DNA of 64,000 nucleotides, from assembly GCA_905220665.1 (NCBI GenBank), contig CAJNAR010000146.1, positions 372,001 to 436,000 of the forward strand, in the 5' to 3' direction. Below the pieces are notes generated by a model. It was not told the DNA's origin. It was given only the letters and a program-made list of their open reading frames with translations, and made no database searches. Source of the DNA: Albugo candida (Eukaryota; Oomycota; Peronosporomycetes; Albuginales; Albuginaceae). Numbering within the stretch: position 1 is the stretch's first letter; the number at the start of each line of letters is the position of its first letter. Positions 46,833 through 59,300 of this stretch are shown here, piece by piece. The position numbers and the translations under genes were made by a program.

Positions 46833-48389
46833 ATGACCGAAACAAAAGTTCCATTGACAAAGATCACCATTGCTCGCTCGTTTCGGCCTCGATCGATTCC
46901 GGTGACTTCACAAGAAGGAAACGTTACGAACGATTCGGTGGCAAAATCACATGTTTTCTTCCGTATCAAACGTAAACGAAATGAAACGGCACACGAACAA
47001 CTACTTGTTCGACCAGACACATGTGCGAAGAAACTTCATACAGAAGTGAACGACACCAAAGCACTGACAAATGCGTTTCAACGCATTTCTACGACCGAAA
47101 ACTGGTAAGACGAAGCGATTCTTATTTTCGTTAGTGTGCTGTTCTGATTTTATAGCAGGTTCGTGTTTAAGCGCATGGAAACCATAGAAAACCATGCACT
47201 GGCTTCGTGGAGAATAAATACGGAAGATACTAAATGGATTAAAAAGCTCAAGAACAAAGCGAGCAATTTTCGGAAGGAACAGAGAGATTTGCATCGTGAA
47301 GTATTCAAAAAAGATAATTCACATTTTGAACTCAAAGCAAATCAAATTCGGTACAAAGGTACTCAACTACGGAATAAAAAAGATCGAAAAGCCGAAGTAG
47401 AGAAAAGTCGTGTGACCTCAGCTAAGATTCAGCAGCAAGATACAATTACGGTCACGGGTGAAGTTTGTGTGGTCGATTTTATGGTCACGAATGAAGATGA
47501 ACAAGAAAGGGAAGAATCTAATGTAACGATGAATGGGCTCAAGCTTGGTGCGATACGTGTTTTGAACCCAGCACAACGCGAAGTCGATGAGTCGATCTGG
47601 AAAGCATTTCAAAGCAATGACTTTAGTGCATTTTTCCACTTTCTGCATCGTGCAAAATCCGAAATATCTATGCTAAAAGTTTTGAATTTTCAACGCCCGT
47701 TAGATGGAAGTACGGCTTTGATGGCTGCCGCGTTCCATGGCCGTGTTGATGTTATTGAAAGTCTATTGGGAGTGACAGGAATCAAAGTATTACAACGGGA
47801 TTATGAAGGTAGCACTGCGTCTAATTTTGCAGCGCGGAATAAACATACAAATATTCAAGAAGCTCTCATTGCATGTGAAACAACTGAACGAGAAAAGTCA
47901 TATGTGTACGACTTGTACTGTATCGACTCTGTTCCCAAGACTACCACAACAGATCTTTTGGCCCGTGATGTCCAAGATATTCCCATAGTTCATGTGAATG
48001 AAACCGTGCAACAATGGCTTGTTGATGGTTCGCATAATTCAAAGAAGGAAGAAGATGGCGAGATTGACGACTTTATCTTCGACTCTGACAACAGCATTGA
48101 TCAGGACGAAGACAGGTTTGTTTTATCAGGTTAGTGAAAGAGCTCTATGTCAACACACTTTCCATGTTTGTAGTGGGAGCGTGAACTCTAACGATGAGGA
48201 CTATTATCTGAACGATTACCCCGATGAAGAAACCTCTTCTTCTATCGATTTGGATGAGGTGAATTGATGTTTTTGTGCATATGCATAAACTAGTACTTAC
48301 TCTCAAATCATAAGGAACAGGAGCGGATGCAATCTGCAATCGGTGACTTTGGTGACATCGGTAGTAGTTGGATAGAAGAAACAGCTTAA
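46833..48389 (+). CDS. IWR1: Iwr1-like RNA polymerase II import factor with inserted ankyrin repeats
   Basis: Four exons: 46833-47104, 47156-48115, 48174-48258 and 48315-48389. They total 1392 nt (463 aa). Near the N-terminus VFFRIKRKRNETAHEQLLV matches the basic start of Iwr1/SLC7A6OS proteins. The C-terminus carries the Iwr1 signature YVYDLYCID, an acidic run, then SNDEDYYLNDYPDEE. Between them, about residues 230-330 hold ankyrin-type text (DGSTALMAAAFHGRVDVIESLL and EGSTASNFAARNKHTNIQEAL). Iwr1 binds assembled RNA polymerase II and directs its nuclear import. The ankyrin insert is not part of yeast or human Iwr1 as I know them. The first acceptor is a tandem ATAGCAG site, so one residue may be optional. 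Confidence 0.8.
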
Positions 48390-49878
48390 GTCAGGAAGGG
48401 GAATAGTAATATAGCTGATACAACAAGGATCTGGTTAGAGGATGTGTCAGCAGAGCATACGCATGAAAACAAATCATTTATCAGGATCACGCTTTATGTG
48501 AGTCAAAATAACACCAATACTAACTCCAATCGCTACTTCTTCGGCTCGGACATTCGCTGCAATATCGATGCCAGCTCCGATACATTGTAGACTGTGACTT
48601 TAGATCGAAAGCCCCCAACCGCAAGAATCACGAAATTATGGGCTGATGTATACTCATCTTTATGGCTAGAAAAACTGTCGTACGATATCAGTTGCTCAAA
48701 GTGATAAATACTAAATCACCTCGGGTCCCCCCGTCGTTCTTTGGGATATAAGCTCTAAAGGTTGATCTGGAGCTGTTCAGCGCAACCATCGAGGGAAATC
48801 AAAATCGACAGAGTGTACTTTTAGCCCAAGTTTCGCCGGTGATTCATACTTTGTAACAAAGCCGCGCAAATTCTGATGCTGAGGGATTACAAACCGTCAA
48901 ATAATTTCTGCCGCTTTTCATGTATCATGACAGAGTAAATCGTCACATATCACTTTGGATCATTAGACACACTATGTCCAGAGATATGTCTTTGTAATGA
49001 GACTAACAGAGCCCGAGTGAAACATTGTAATGCACATGTGGACAACGTGAGAAAGCCTATAGGCAGGAGTGTAATAACAATGTATTATCGTTCCAAAATG
49101 ATAGCCATCGTAATACAAGGGGTGGCTGCATAGACAACGTCAAAGATAGATCGTGCATGCCGAGAAGAACCAGTGTTGAACGTCCAATTGTCAGAACGCA
49201 TCGTATGGATCGGACAATTGTGATTGCAAACTGATTTTTTCACTCAGCTGCTTTCAATCTCATAGTAGCTACTGGAAAGTTCGCTTAAAGACTCAAATCC
49301 ATGCGGCGATTCTATAGTTTTATACCAAGCATATTTGAACTTCGTACACTTCTGGATTGATCGTTCCTTTTGCTCATGAAACCGCAACAAGCGTCAGCAA
49401 GTCCGACTCATCCTGACCTCCGTTTCATCTTATGTGCGTCTGCAGGCTGCAAACCCACGAATCCAGTACTTATAGTATCGATGTGAAGTCTATAGCGTTG
49501 TCGGCTCGTTTTGTTTTCTCACAAATAAAGCGTGAAGGCGCATGTCGCGATTTACCGAGCTCAATTTTCTAGCAAGCAGAGACGTTCGGACATGTCCAAG
49601 ATGTTATAAGCGGAAATCAGATTACAGAAATCTCGATGAGCCACGATCGAAGGTTCAGATAAGCAAAAATGGAATATGAATGACGATGTGTTTCATGCTC
49701 TTTTTCAACTTGTGTACGTGATCTTGATTGTATTATTTCACTTTCGAAGTCGCTTCTTTTGCATGCTCATTTCGTGGTGGATGCTACTTACGATCCAGCC
49801 CACTTGAATCTTGACGGCTATCAACTAGCGATATACACCGACTGCTCATGCAAACTTCCATGCTACCGAATGTGTTTT
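48390..49878. other. 1.5-kb convergent intergenic stretch
   Basis: It lies between two genes that end toward each other. No frame above about 60 codons and no recognised motif is seen. Confidence 0.5.
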
Positions 49879-51955
49879 TCATTTTTTTCTCGATAAAATG
49901 TACTTAAGTTTAGCAACTATCTCCGCTGTACATCACAGCATAAGTATGGATCGGATGTCAAACAAACGCACCAAAAACATACCACATTCATAAGGTGAGT
50001 CAGCGGTGTAATCTGTGATAATTTCTTCCAGATGATCTTTAAAGTATATCTGAAAGTCCGACGGATCTTGCATAAATCGAATCCATTCGACACTTGTAAT
50101 AGGTCGCTCCGCCTGCACAAGGAATTAGTGCCACTTTTTGTGAGTTTCAAGCCGTACAATTTTCGTTGTCGTCCTGGATTTGATCACTCGTTCTCCCACT
50201 TTGCGATTATAGATTTTGTTGATATCAATTCCTAACATTCGCTGTTGTTTCTTGCCGTATTTATTTTTCTTGATGACATGCCATTCTTTGTAAACGCCAG
50301 CCGTCAGATCATTAAACATAAATGTCTCGGGAGGTGGGCGAGAACGCCCATCAACATTTGCGGTATCATCGACCGCATTAGTGACGCTCACAGGTACTTG
50401 CGGTGCATCAGCGTATTGCTCTACAATCCAAGGAAATTACAGCCATCACGAAGATGATCATTGATCGTCGATTCTTACTGATCGCTAGAGTTACTTCATG
50501 TAAGTTCAATGAACGCAGTTTGGTGTGCAAATCAATCTCATCGGTTGGAAGATCAAGACGCTCTCTATCAGCTTCACTTATCTTCAGAACATACTGGTCT
50601 TGGAAAAGCTGAAGACGATGCTTTTTATTTAGCGTTGGCAGCAAATCCTGACCAATAGTGTCAGCATCCACCGCAACGACTGTATAGTCATCACTCTTCG
50701 GTCTAATCCAATTCACTGAGTTTTGGATCATGACGGTGCAATAATCACGTACAGGAAGATTTTGAGAAATGTTTTTTCCGGTACACTTGGAGTAGCACAT
50801 CCCGATGAGGCACCAGAATCCTGCTTGGTGTACGTAATTGCGCTTTTGCTAAAATCTACAAGGATAAAAAAATAATGATTGGACATTTGAACTATCCTCG
50901 ACATGAATATCACCTCCACTAGATTCAGTAACGGGTGGACATGCATCAGGACGCTCACACAAGCAGTATTCATGGCCCCCTGCATCCCCAAAATTCTTAA
51001 TTTTCCTAGAGCGATCTAGAGCTAAGTAGAACTTTGGGTACGCATTCTCAGCGACCAAACACCAAATGAATTTCTACCGGGAAAATCCTCGTCGGGAAGT
51101 CCATCCGCATCGTGTAAACGCAGCTCGTAGCACTCTGAATGACCATAGTAAAGTGGCGGCTTCCTAGCTTCGATTTCATGAATTCGCAAGATCTCTTGAA
51201 TGGACTCTTCTACGGTCGAAGTATCGCGCAGCTACAGAAGAAGATAAGTCGAGGCTTATGAATCACCTTGAATAGCCTCTTACATCGAGATTTATCTCAC
51301 ATCTCGTTGGTAAGTATATGATAAGATGCAGCATGGATCCCTCGTTACCCATCATGGCTACTGTTCGACCATGCGCCGGTGCACCACCACGTAGTATTTT
51401 ATCCAAAAGGGAAGTCTCGTAATTTGATATTGGTTTGACCTCTTCTTTGCAAAATTCAAACGCATCCTCAGCTGGACTAGATTCTTTTTCCCTTGTTTTT
51501 TCAATATTGGCCTTATCTGATCTAGCTTCTTTGCCTCCGTTTGAGCTATTATGATCTGATTTTTTACTATCTTTGCTTTTCTGGCTGGATTTTGTACTAG
51601 AAGCATTATCTGGCCTGCTATTAGAAACTTGAGTTTTTGACTCGGTATACTTATTGACCACGCTGGATGCCACATTTCTCTTACTTGATGAAGAGATATT
51701 AGCTCCAGATCTAAAACTGGTGGCCATCGAGTCGTTCTTTCCATTTTTTTTGTTTCCTTGTGACTGGGATGATACATTTTTCAAAGCAACTCGATCCATC
51801 CAGGAATCTCGCATCATTATCTCCATTTTGGGTGAGGAATTGTAGATACGGTCAACCTCAGAGTCTTGTCGATCGTGAAAAGTTGGGCTATTGCAAGTAG
51901 AGATGCGCAGCATCTTGATAGCGCGGTCCAACTCACTTAATTCTGTAAACTGCAT
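49879..51955 (-). CDS. SIN1: TORC2 subunit SIN1/Avo1
   Basis: Eight exons: 51284-51955, 51078-51231, 50914-51021, 50753-50855, 50479-50702, 50158-50420, 49983-50112 and 49879-49925. They total 1701 nt (566 aa). All introns are GT-AG, 45-58 nt, with consistent phase. The N-terminus is Ser/Lys-rich and probably disordered. The CRIM part is seen at about residues 225-310 (CYELRLHDADGLPDEDFPALDR). A Ras-binding-like module lies near 335-425 (DDYTVVAVDADTIGQDLLP). The C-terminal PH domain has VYKEWHVIKKNKYGKKQQRML, IDINKIYN and a final AEIVAKLKYIL helix. SIN1 recruits AGC kinase substrates to TORC2, and its PH domain binds phosphoinositides at the plasma membrane. Confidence 0.88.
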
Positions 51956-53150
51956 AATGCTGTCGAGGAGCTACCGCTACCTGTATGTTATCATATATGG
52001 TGAATATTTATTATAATCAAAGGATATGACATTCGGATAGCTCCGAGTCGGAAGCGTTTGCGCTCTCTTCACAAAACTGATTTGTGTGAAAAAGCTATAA
52101 GGAAACGTAGTCTCACTATGTTTAATCATTGGAGTTTCAGTAACAATTTCTCGCGTTCATATTGGCTCACAAACTTCTTCACACAGTATGCGATTAAATC
52201 AGAAGAAATATTGATGTTCATCGAGCTGGCAATATTCACAAGCGATGTAGTTCTATTGGAAAATCCAATGAGAGTCTTAAACGCATTTATGAGAAGCGAT
52301 AGAGTGTGCTGTGGATCTCCTCACGACGCAATTGCGTCAAGAATCAGAGATTGCAACTCCACCGATTTTGTGCACTTGGGGATTCAGATCACAAATGATA
52401 GCATCCATTCGCAAGTATCAGTCGGAAGTCACTGTGATAAATGAAAAAGCTCGATTTACAATTTAATGAGCTTTGTTTGGTTGGCCAAGTGTGACTGACT
52501 GCGAATACGACACTGATAGTGGTAACGCTGGGATGTTCTTATCCTATCTGAGCAATTTTGAACTACCGGATTAGATATGTATCAGATCAATTGGAGCTCA
52601 GTGCGACCTAGGTCGTGTATAAACATAGTCTTCTTTTGTGAAGCGTACTCAGCTCGCGTCAAATTTGTCTTGATTGCATGTCTTCTTAAGTCTAACTATA
52701 AGTGGTTCTACCTCTTATAAGCGCGGAATATCACGTCTCATATGTCAACTGCATGAATGCTGACAGAAACAAAAACGGAAAGTGGTGACTGCTTGTCAAG
52801 GCAGAAGAGGAGTTACACAGGAGTAATAGGAGCCAGCATTCTTCTGTTAAATGTATAAAGTCTAACAACTCGTTGTCTGTAATATAAGCTGATTTTATGT
52901 CAGTACAAAGCAGTCAATATATTTGACGCACAGCCTCAGCTATTGATACCACTATCCTGAAGGGTACTGAAGTACGGGCTGCCCCTACTGAGATTACTGA
53001 GCGATCAAGCAGCTGCTCGTCCCTTTAAAGAGATATCTCGCAGCAGATTATTATTTATTGAAGAAATATTATAAACTTTGCTTATGATACTTGCCATAGG
53101 AACAATTGCTATCCATTTCCCAATAGTAATCATTTCCGGGACCGTATAAA
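51956..53150. other. Intergenic stretch with one unassigned open frame
   Basis: An ATG-started frame at 52118-52444 (+) could code 108 aa beginning MFNHWSFSNNFSRSYWLTNF. It has no recognised domain or clear splice context. The stretch serves as the divergent 5' region of SIN1 (-) and the bZIP gene (+). Confidence 0.4.
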
Positions 53151-54320
53151 ATGAATTATAAAAGTACAAGCCATACAAGTCGACATGGTAGCAAAACAGA
53201 AGGATTGCATCGTTGCGGTGTTACTATCTGCTCCAACGCAGCAGTTGCGGACGGTTTGTGTACGATGCACCTACAGCGAGTCGGCGAAAATGAATTGAGC
53301 CAAAATAGTGACGTCGAGCAGCATCCTCTAATAGTATCAAGTCAAGGTGTAATAGATTCCCAGTTGTCTGTAGCGGCTAAAAAGCAGAGAATCCCGCTTC
53401 CTGTGTTTTCTAGCGATGATGAGATGATGGCATCTGGTACGAGCATGAGCCAGGAGAAGTCAATGGAGACAATGCAAGTGTCCTCACGGCGAGGAATATC
53501 TTCTGACACAGCTGAGCAAGAAAGCACACTGTGTAGTAGAAGGGTGGGAAGCATTTATAATCCTCCTTCCGTCACTGATTATCGCGTTGCTTCACATCAT
53601 TCGGTATTGCATGACGCGTTGGATCGAAATTATGAGTCAATTTCACGGCGAGAGCGAAACCGAATTGCTGCAAGAAAGTCTCGCCAACGAAAGCTTGATA
53701 GAATATCGAATTTGGAGGAAGAAAAAGCGCGTTTGCAACAGCAACGGGACAGGCTAGTGAAAGAAATACAAGGACTTGAAACCAAAAGTGCGGTCAACCC
53801 CTTACAACGTGCCATTTTTCCAATGTCGGACTCTGACTGCCAACAGCTCCAATTGCGTCGTTCAAGAATCATCAAGTCATTGGCAAGAGCTTACAATACA
53901 GGAAAAATATGGGAAACATTTGGCGTCTTACGTGAGGATGCAATTCTTAGTGGGACACAAAATTCTTCGATAGAGTTGAGAGGATCTGAAGCCATAATCT
54001 TGGATTATTTCTACTGTAAATCCCTATTTCGTCATTTTGAATTAAATCATACCAACGTGGAATGCGATGGACTTCGGAGTCAGCATTTTCGTGCAAAGTG
54101 GACATTTTCTGGCATCCTGTTTGGCAGTGGCGTGACCCTAAATGAGAAATTTGCGCCGCTGGTGCGTTCTCTCTCAGGGAAAACTTTGCATATCGAAGGT
54201 ACAACTAGCTTTTCTTTCAGTTGCGAAAAAATCGCATACATCCACCGTTCCGCAAACCAGTCCAAACTGTTGTCCTCATTAATGAAGCAATGCGGATTGT
54301 ATAGCGACCAAGTTCCTTAA
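53151..54320 (+). CDS. bZIP transcription factor with N-terminal Cys/His motif
   Basis: Single exon, 389 aa. A small Cys/His motif at about residues 23-45 (CGVTICSNAAVADGLCTMH) resembles C-x5-C...GLC-x2-H fingers common in oomycete and plant proteins. The basic region is at about 165-182 (RERNRIAARKSRQRK) with the canonical Asn and Arg spacing (N-x7-R), followed by a leucine zipper of about three heptads (LEEEKARLQQQRDRLVKEI). The C-terminal ~150 residues form a globular domain with alternating beta-like text (FRAKWTFSGILFGSG, LHIEGTTSFSFSCEKIAYI). That part looks like an NTF2/SnoaL-type fold, but the assignment is weak. It is a nuclear sequence-specific regulator, targets unknown. Confidence 0.85.
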   Translation: MNYKSTSHTSRHGSKTEGLHRCGVTICSNAAVADGLCTMHLQRVGENELSQNSDVEQHPLIVSSQGVIDSQLSVAAKKQRIPLPVFSSDDEMMASGTSMSQEKSMETMQVSSRRGISSDTAEQESTLCSRRVGSIYNPPSVTDYRVASHHSVLHDALDRNYESISRRERNRIAARKSRQRKLDRISNLEEEKARLQQQRDRLVKEIQGLETKSAVNPLQRAIFPMSDSDCQQLQLRRSRIIKSLARAYNTGKIWETFGVLREDAILSGTQNSSIELRGSEAIILDYFYCKSLFRHFELNHTNVECDGLRSQHFRAKWTFSGILFGSGVTLNEKFAPLVRSLSGKTLHIEGTTSFSFSCEKIAYIHRSANQSKLLSSLMKQCGLYSDQVP

Positions 54321-54517
54321 TATAGTATCTCATGCTAAATTCTAGTAATACCAGTATCAATGCAACAATAACCCGAATGTCAGCCGTCTACATACAGAGT
54401 TGCGAGCTGGATAGATAAACAGAACTTACGCGTAGCTATGTCAACGGAGGAGAGCCTCCTGACATATATTGGGCAGTAATCACCCAAGTACCTTGAAAAC
54501 CAATCATAAGCTACGCA

Positions 54518-56287
54518 ATGAGCTCGGCTGTAAATTCCGTTCAAGATGAAGAGGAACAAGTTCTTGTCGCTGTCTACCCAAAACAGAATAACGTCATGGT
54601 TGTGCAAGTACCAAAACGGTTGTGCATTTCGGACTTGGAAAAGTGTTTAGCCCAACAATATCATGCTGTATTTCCAGAAAAAAGCTCTCTAAAAACGAAC
54701 GCGGTACGAATTCTAAAATGCATACCAACGGTCAATAGCGTCGACAACCGATACGCAATGATGTTCCCAGAATTAAAGACATTTTCAGACCCAACTCAAA
54801 ATGCCTCTTGCTTTGTGGATTTGGCGAAAAACGTGCAAGTTGGCAATGCTTTCCACCAAATGGAGCGTGTATATGTCATCGAAGAAGTTCATGTGAATGA
54901 GCCACAAGCTCTGATTCAGCTTAGTGAAGAGAATACGATTGAAATTGGTCCCTCAAAAGTGGCTGAACCAGTTCTCAAGAACAAAAAAAGACCCTCGGAA
55001 ACAGTAGTAGCTTCCGACACGGCTGAGGCTGAAGTAAAGGTGATTGATAGCGCTAGTGGAGTGACTATCCAACCCAAGAAAAAAGCTCGAAATTTGAAAG
55101 AAAAGTCGAAAGCAACCCAAGGAACTACGGAACCAATAAAAGTGAAGAAGCAAATCGCTTCAAAGAAGAAAGATACGATAAAAAGTAGTGTTGCTGAAAA
55201 AGCTAAGGACACTGAAGAGAGCGAGCAAAAGCAGTCTTTAGATAAAAAGAAAAAGGTGAAGACCGCCAAGGAGATCAAATTGGATGCATTAGGAACCGAT
55301 GAGAAACAAAAAAGCTCTCAAAATGTAATTTCGTCATCCAACTCCCCCGAAGTCACTGAGATTGAGGAATCTCCCCACAAAATTCCAAAGAAAAAGCCCG
55401 CTCGTCGCGCCAAGAATGAGCAAGGTGCAACAAAGCTTGCCACTCCTTCCATTCCATCGGGGAAAGTAGCTTTTAATGACGGCGCCAATAAATCCAACGA
55501 GAAATCAGTAGAATCCTCCAAACAAACAACGACGTTGGCTAGCAAGCCGAAAGCAATGAAACGTGAATTTCAAGAAATTCTGCTTGCTGCTCAAGAGCGA
55601 ATCGCTCGCGACAAGCTTCAAAATTTACAAGATATAACCTCTCCGCCTTCAGAAGAAGCAAAAGCCGTCCCTGAAAAAGCTCAGACAACGGTGCAAAGTC
55701 AACCCGTTAATGGTAGTGACTCAGAATCTACTTCTGAAGAGGATACACAGCCAGAGCCCCAAAGGGAAAAACAGGATTTACCGTCGATGTCGAGCAGTAC
55801 TGAAACTTCCGAAGACGAATTCAATTATTCTCAAAAACTCTTGGCAGATTTGACTCAAAGCGGTACGTTACCTGTCCACCACACCGCCGCACTCCTATTG
55901 TTCAATTCTTATCTGTGTAGCTGAAGCACCTCCTATGCCCATCGTTCCAAGCAAGCCTACAACGAAGACGTCCAAAGTCACAAAGGCTAAAAAGAATCGA
56001 GAGCAAAAACTACAGGAAGAGATGGAGCTGCTATCAAAAAATCTTCGAAAGCTTCAGAAAGGTAAGCGCAATGCTAAGCGTAGACTTTATATCTGACATT
56101 ATTGACTATAGCTCAAGCCGAGTCGGCAGACAGTGTGCTATCACCACCACTTTCCAAGAACCAATTCTCGCTAGATCAAGTTGCTGTTGGGAAATTGACG
56201 CGTTCTACTAAGAATCCATTCACCTCAACAACCGAGTCAAAGGCAACAAAAGTGCCGAAATCTCGCGCGAAAAAAACAGCTTCATAG
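54518..56287 (+). CDS. Lysine-rich nuclear protein of unknown function
   Basis: Three exons, 54518-55862, 55921-56061 and 56112-56287, total 1662 nt (553 aa), with introns of 58 and 50 nt. The first ~140 residues look folded (VLVAVYPKQNNVMVVQVP, LEKCLAQQYHAVFPE). The rest is a charged, Lys/Ser/Glu-rich disordered tail with several bipartite nuclear-localisation-like clusters (PKKKARNLKEKSK, KKKKVKTAKEIK, KIPKKKPARRAK) and acidic Ser-Glu runs that look like CK2 sites. A coiled coil (EQKLQEEMELLSKNLRKLQK) is near the end. No family is recognised. A nucleolar or chromatin role is a guess from composition. It ends 46 bp from the convergent PI4K gene. Confidence 0.75.
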
Positions 56288-56333
56288 AATCGAATCCTCG
56301 TAAACATACGCCAGTCTCATTGAATCAATTAGA

Positions 56334-59300
56334 TCAAGGATGGATTCCATTTGTGATTTTCTGGAATACATCATACTGCCATGTGCGATAACTATTTTGA
56401 CTCTTGCGTACAATGTGCAACACGTGCTTGATCACTTGTTGCTGATTCAACTCGAGCTTGAATAATCGTTCTGTTCGACACAACACATCGCGTGGATGCT
56501 GCGACAGAAAACACGGGTACGATGAATCATGCGCCATCACAGCTATCATCATCAGGATAGTATCGGCATGCTGGCGCAACGCAAGAAAGCCTTGGATCAT
56601 AAGGATCACAAAAGCTTTGAAATACTCCGATTGCGTGCCACCCATTGCATCAATCATTTCCTGCGGCAATTTGAACGGTGCTGTTTCTAGACTAAATTTT
56701 CCTCCAGGAGCAATGCCCAAGATGAACCCATAGTCGATGTGGATGATGAATCCCTGGCTATCCAGCATGATATTGCCATTATGACGATCTTTGATTTGCA
56801 GGAGGTAGCAGACTAAGCAATACGCAGCCAGACTTCGGACGAAATTGGCCATTGCGATTCGAAACTTGCCAGACTCACGCTCGCCATACATTCTCACAAA
56901 ATGATCGCCCAGATTCGTATACCCTTGACGTTTCTTCAAAGCATCCAAGGAAGTCGAGTTTTTCAGATACTCAATCATCCCCGTCGAAGCTGATGTGACC
57001 ATGATACCATAAGGAACAAGACGTAATGGTAGCTCCGCATGATCAAAGATATCTTGAAATTGGCGTATTAATTGGAGACAGAATTTCTCCTGTCTCAAGT
57101 CATCATTCGACTTGACAATCAGTCCAACAAGATCCCAGCTTGTGTCGTCACCCTCACGCGCTTTTAGGACGCCATACCGCTGTGACTCCAGTCGAATTCG
57201 TTCTCTCATTTCTTCAAAACTTTCCCCAAAAGTAGAGTCAGCGGCTTTCGTGAGCTTTGGACGATTTTTCGAAAAGTGATTGACAATCAAATCCAATTGA
57301 TCGCTCAAGATTTGTATATCTCGCGATAATCCAGCTTTCTCAGTTTCTGTGGCATTCGGGATAACTATGCGCTCCACAGCTTCACGAATACTTTGCATTG
57401 CTGCCATTGTGCCGTCAATATCGAACACATCGCAAACGCCCTGAGGTACTGTAGAGGATTCCTCTTCGTCGAAATTGCCATTCTCTTGTGTTAGCTCAGT
57501 AAAACACGCATTATCAGTAGCGAGCGTATTGGCATACATCGCAGCGGAGGCAATCTCACAGGCGCTTTCCACTTTTCGGTTCGGCCCCTTTTGAGAAAAA
57601 GACTTTTCTGTTGTATCGCGCTCACAATATTGTCGGCTTGAAGCAGCAGCATCTATCGTCTGATGGGATCCAAAAACATCGGCACCGGTGAAATCTGACA
57701 AGGTCAGTTTCTTGTTCCCTTTGGCTCGCGTGAAAGGAGCTTTTTTGCTTTCAGCTGTGTTTGGCGTGAAACGCGGTGTCGTTTGTAATGCAAGCAATCC
57801 CAAACGATACGCTTTCTGCGTACTTGGCTCGAACCCACAAGTCTTCCTTTGGGGCAGCTTGGGTGGTCGGATCGACAAATCCTCGGATTCCTCTTCTTGT
57901 CGCTGTATGGGCTCCAAAGCACCACTTCTAACCAGTTCTTCGCCGAGCCAGGTTGCGTCTTCTTCGTCCCGAACAATTTCATTTGCGATCATCCAGGACA
58001 GGACCTCTTTCCCGTTTAAAGCGAGATCTTGCCCGAAATTAAATTCGCAATTTTCTCTTTCTTGGAAAATGTCGTACGCCATATTGTATGCTATCGACGC
58101 CAATTGTGTGTCCGTGTAAAGCTCGAATCTAGAGAGCATTTTACTCCCACTTTCACGTTCCATTTCAATCTGCGAGATAGCATCGCTTTGTTGTCCGCTG
58201 CTGGTTCGTCCAATGTCAGATAAAAAAGAGGAAAATCGCTCATCTTCCCGATTAATACGTCGAATGGCTGCAGGGCTATCAAATAAATCCTCGGTGGTGA
58301 TTTCATGGCGCGAGTGTGTTTTCTCGATCACAGACTCGGATCCTGGTCGTACCCGTGCAGAATTTGGCAGTGAGTCACGACTTGACTTTCCAGATCGGAC
58401 GGCTTCGTGCAAGGTGCTGGATCTTTTTCTGCTTCCAATTGGAGTAGCACATTCCGAATCACCATCAGCGCCGCTAAGTTGTGTAGCGACTTGGCGTGCC
58501 AACTCGCTTGAGGCTGCACATGCAACAGCACAGGCAGCGAATGACTCACGATCGTACCCGAACGATGTCTGCAAATTAGCCATCCCCGATATAGTGTGAT
58601 TGCCTGACCAAGAGGGCGACTCACTTTTGGAAAACCCTTTTGATACAGCGTCATTCAGGATGCGTCTTGACCAATTTAAAGTGGCGAGATCGCTACTTTC
58701 CTCATAGTCTGTTTTATCGACTGCTTCCACCTCAAAAAATATCAAAGTCGGAGCGCGAGCTTTGGTCGTAAATACAGCTCCTTCTTGTGTCGCTACACTT
58801 AGAAATCGCTGTAGTGAATCTCCGCAGGTGCCCAAAGGATAAAAACTGTGTCGATTGAGTACCAAATTCTCTAATCCTGCCGGAAGATGAAGTCGTCGCT
58901 CTGAAATCGGTAGATGGCGCAGCTTTTCCGTAAGATTACACAACTGGCTGACAAAATCGATCTGATTTTTGAATATCGCGTAAGTTGATTTCTCGGTCAC
59001 TGACTCAGATATCATTTGTGCGTAGACAGACGGGAACAAATGCTGTACTTCCTCGCGTGTTTGCGGCAGCCGATATCGGAACACCTCCAAATCAAGAGCT
59101 TTCTGATACATTGGAGGAAGTATTGCAAGTCGTAAAGCCTCACACATTGGTCCAACTGAAGAAACCAGAGACATGTCAGCCTCATCGGAGCGTGATCGAG
59201 TGATGGGCTCCAGCAAAATCCGTAGTCGTGCAAAGAGAGATTGTAACAGAAGCGTCTGCAACGGAGATGCTGGTAGATCGTTGTCAGGCTGAAAGGTCCA

